This document shows positions 63,101 through 64,000 of a stretch of DNA of 64,000 nucleotides, one piece after another. Each line of letters starts with the position of its first letter. Position 1 is the first letter of the stretch. A program made the position numbers and the translations under genes. The notes under the pieces are model-generated. The model ran no database searches, was not told where the DNA came from, and worked only from the letters and a program-made list of their open reading frames with translations. Where the stretch lies: the NCBI RefSeq assembly GCF_000374125.1, contig NZ_KB893625.1, positions 840,945 through 904,944 of the forward strand, written 5' to 3'. The DNA comes from Niabella aurantiaca DSM 17617. Its GTDB lineage: Bacteria; Bacteroidota; Bacteroidia; Chitinophagales; Chitinophagaceae.

Positions 63101-63549
63101 CGGCTAAAGGACCTTGCGCTATTTATGATGCACAGAATGTCCGGGAAGATCTTTCCTTTGAGAACTATCGTGTTTCGACAACCGTTCCGGCTAAAGGATT
63201 CAGGGCCATAAGTGTTCCTCTTGCTGCTTCCAGACCCAACACGGGCTATACGGCGTTGAAACAGGGCATGCAGGTCGTGGATGCGGGAGCACCCTGGGGA
63301 AAAGTTTTTTTGTTCCGTATCCGGTCTCCCTTTGGCTGGGATTCAGTTTATGGTTTTGCGGAAACCAGTCCTTTGAACGGGGCAGAGGTCCGTATAAGCT
63401 GCAACGGGCAAATGCAAACGATACCGGCATATCCTTACGAGTGGAGCTTTTACAAAATAAAAATGGAAGACGCGGCCAATATCTCCATTACGCTCAAAGA
63501 CGCGCAGGGGAAAATAAAAACAGAAAAAATTGTACTAGATGGGAATTAA
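60148..63549 (+). CDS. large secreted protein: CBM-like N-terminus plus alpha-barrel, 1133 aa
   Basis: Paralogue-like neighbour of the 57364 protein. Signal peptide about 1-22 (QTLLSQ). Residues about 27-155 (YLLEAESFQFKGKWITERDK to GRCDAVLLTKDAAVDP) resemble a golvesin/CBM6-35-type sugar-binding domain (TGTYTVWMRTPDFADRP). A beta domain and an alpha/alpha toroid follow (YYAGLDRLLGGLNPWLKEIA, WWNLLDLYEITKDKKYLDAA, SSWAPHLLRLFQYTKNKIHE, HIPPHLAFSLDYLITEMIQR); the last is parallel to HHAWWQIGWIMDYLISEADI of its neighbour. The FEHGG...SANTHG cluster of the neighbour is here FEQPSTYYLTAKG, so the two probably differ in activity. A final C-terminal beta domain follows. The preceding 168 bp shows nothing clear. 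Confidence 0.72.
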   Translation: MSVIYKIWALLAVFCLSKQTLLSQNDVYLLEAESFQFKGKWITERDKNCLNGSLLKCIGGENDRLLDALSVLTIKETGTYTVWMRTPDFADRPSTRQIQLSVGSQLMDRAGKHGKTGFYWERVGSVNLRQKEILLRLHNFNYGRCDAVLLTKDAAVDPNSLSLVQLAKWRKKPAAQPVYADTPDRSSAYLPVTGKDTVVASIEKHNIRLAFVKAAAAKNAIACRTEVKVNGQWRRFPGGLEDHKIFLLYADSTSLSFSKYFPSWNSKKRQSYFVFDGARQPVVADGDDLDPFKAADLSEAIPVAVQQADKETIAVHYVTRNHSAITGYWTVSEKGYHLNVRLVCKTARAGYYSMAVAAFRPVAEADLGNVMLPPMYQYKRVPPKPQMLTSSMMQQPLAITEALLNDQKWAVFISGGNAILPKDWGTAANATIGFSIKNQKNEIQPVAFAPVLGMKDSWYAANGYIDKSFTLGLMAAGWEPALTYISDSVFKVTDYRRQTQVSLTNTVFNMIDLINNDAYGGWSAKLKGFYDIEGNPETAPTVVNATPLVTMSLAALTNSEQLYLTRALPVIEYTLSRSGYRWATDIVPTAYNNTLKTLELNPFRSQFTTSYYAGLDRLLGGLNPWLKEIALPGDHLRQATGYSTKFIPWIAALSAYKLTGATRWLDSAKTGADQFIRQQVYVNTKTPLSPTPFYNASFYGPWWNLLDLYEITKDKKYLDAAAYGSFFTIAGVRSYPAVKDSLMVIHPAGRFDGNDRIWWKGKQQYRLGFPRVQDDAREKKVPGWLVSPVGLGFEQPSTYYLTAKGKNVRPVFMSSWAPHLLRLFQYTKNKIHETYARNAVIGRFTNYPGYYATGFTDITMQPDFPYKGPDVSSIYYHHIPPHLAFSLDYLITEMIQRANGNVAFPYSNQEGFVWFANRIYGGGKGMIFGDKEASLWLKKGLIEIQNPAINYVTAVSKDRLWILVSSEAQKDERITIGWNANAGTAAKGPCAIYDAQNVREDLSFENYRVSTTVPAKGFRAISVPLAASRPNTGYTALKQGMQVVDAGAPWGKVFLFRIRSPFGWDSVYGFAETSPLNGAEVRISCNGQMQTIPAYPYEWSFYKIKMEDAANISITLKDAQGKIKTEKIVLDGN

Positions 63550-64000
63550 GCAATACCAGTTTTGTAAAATGGTGCTCGGGTTGGTGCTGCTGTTCATAAC
63601 AGCTGGAGGCAATGCACAAACGGCTTCGGATGCCGATAAGATTGCTGCATCACAGTCGGGGGCTTCACCGCTGTTATTCAATGCCAGCATAAAAGAAATT
63701 CCATTGATCTCAGGGGGAAGCTTTTTTAATCCGGCGGAATGTACTGTCAGAAAAGGATTGCCCACTTTTTTTCGAAAACTGGATGGCCGGAAGCCGGTAA
63801 CCGTTGCCTTTATCGGCGGAAGTATTACACAGGGTAATTATTGTTACCGTTTGCAAACAGCTAAATATTTGCAAACGACCTATGCACGGGTACCTTTTAC
63901 CTGGATCAATGCCGGTGTATCCGGAACAGGTACCGATTTGGGCGCTTTCCGGTTAAAAGAGCAGGTCCTGGCTTTCAGACCGGACCTCATATTTATTGAG
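63539..64000 (+). CDS. SGNH/GDSL-type hydrolase, 5' part (runs off the window)
   Basis: Starts at ATG 63539, overlapping the end of the previous gene by 11 bp, and stays open for 154 codons to the window edge. Signal peptide MGIKQYQFCKMVLGLVLLFI ending GGNAQ. After a short linker (SGGSFFNPAECTVRKGLPTF) comes block I of SGNH hydrolases, PVTVAFIGGSITQG, with the nucleophile Ser in GGSIT, then WINAGVSGTGTDLGAFRLKE with the oxyanion Gly. Likely a carbohydrate esterase removing acyl groups in the third PUL. C-terminal catalytic Asp-His not visible here. Confidence 0.85.
   Translation, partial: MGIKQYQFCKMVLGLVLLFITAGGNAQTASDADKIAASQSGASPLLFNASIKEIPLISGGSFFNPAECTVRKGLPTFFRKLDGRKPVTVAFIGGSITQGNYCYRLQTAKYLQTTYARVPFTWINAGVSGTGTDLGAFRLKEQVLAFRPDLIFIE

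Noticed and set aside
1-64000. CRISPR arrays, tRNA genes, transposases, integrase sites
   Set aside because: No regularly spaced repeats, cloverleaf-like sequence, or mobile-element proteins were seen on reading both strands.

Overview
The window reads as a chromosomal piece of a member of the Bacteroidota, most likely a soil or freshwater Chitinophagaceae-type organism (Niabella/Chitinophaga-like; inferred from protein flavour, not proven). The grounds are three SusC/SusD pairs, a FecR anti-sigma factor coupled to an STN-type SusC, DUF5017 lipoproteins, promoters of the Bacteroidota form TTTG-N18/19-TAnnTTTG, few Shine-Dalgarno sequences, and intergenic palindromic repeats. No tRNA, rRNA, CRISPR array, transposase, phage gene or replication origin was found.

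Layout. (1) 0.07-13.2 kb: a leftward sulfatase, then a rightward locus of orphan FecR, STN-SusC, SusD, two tandem sulfamidase-like sulfatases and a TIM-barrel glycosidase-like protein. (2) 13.4-27.8 kb: a second polysaccharide utilization locus (PUL) with a paralogue of the TIM-barrel protein, SusC, SusD, a DUF5017 lipoprotein, a GH38-like protein, two sulfatases, a GH27 alpha-galactosidase and the frameshifted tail of a sixth sulfatase. (3) 28.0-35.6 kb: a 'planctomycete-type' redox module: PSCyt1-DUF1549-DUF1553 cytochrome, Tat-exported DUF1501 protein, beta-propeller, a membrane DUF2231-cytochrome-LRR-CHB-discoidin protein, and a convergent small c-type cytochrome. (4) 35.9-43.0 kb: a leftward operon of mostly uncharacterised secreted proteins divergent from a TPR histidine kinase and NarL-type regulator. 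(5) 43.2-45.1 kb: a leftward ArsR plus three tandem SRPBCC/AHSA1 proteins with ATGA overlaps and paired operator-like palindromes. (6) 45.2-50.2 kb: a remnant, a MauG/CcpA-type di-haem peroxidase with a phospholipase C-like phosphoesterase, a repeat-rich gap and two small secreted proteins. (7) 50.4-64.0 kb: a GntR/LacI-type regulator divergent from a third PUL (SusC, SusD, DUF5017 protein, two large alpha-barrel-like enzymes, and an SGNH hydrolase cut by the window end).

How it fits together (inference): SusC/SusD pairs import sulfated glycan fragments; the sulfatases (all with the Cys-x-Pro-x-Arg formylglycine motif) remove sulfate, GH27, GH38-like and TIM-barrel enzymes cut sugars, and the DUF1549/DUF1501 haem module may oxidise a liberated product. 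The substrate cannot be named from sequence alone. The PUL parts look GC-richer than the 35-45 kb part, so region 4-5 is probably of different origin or role. The most interesting candidates for a little-described system are the DUF1549/DUF1501/DUF2231 redox module beside the sulfatases, and the tandem WHPGHYY TIM-barrel family.
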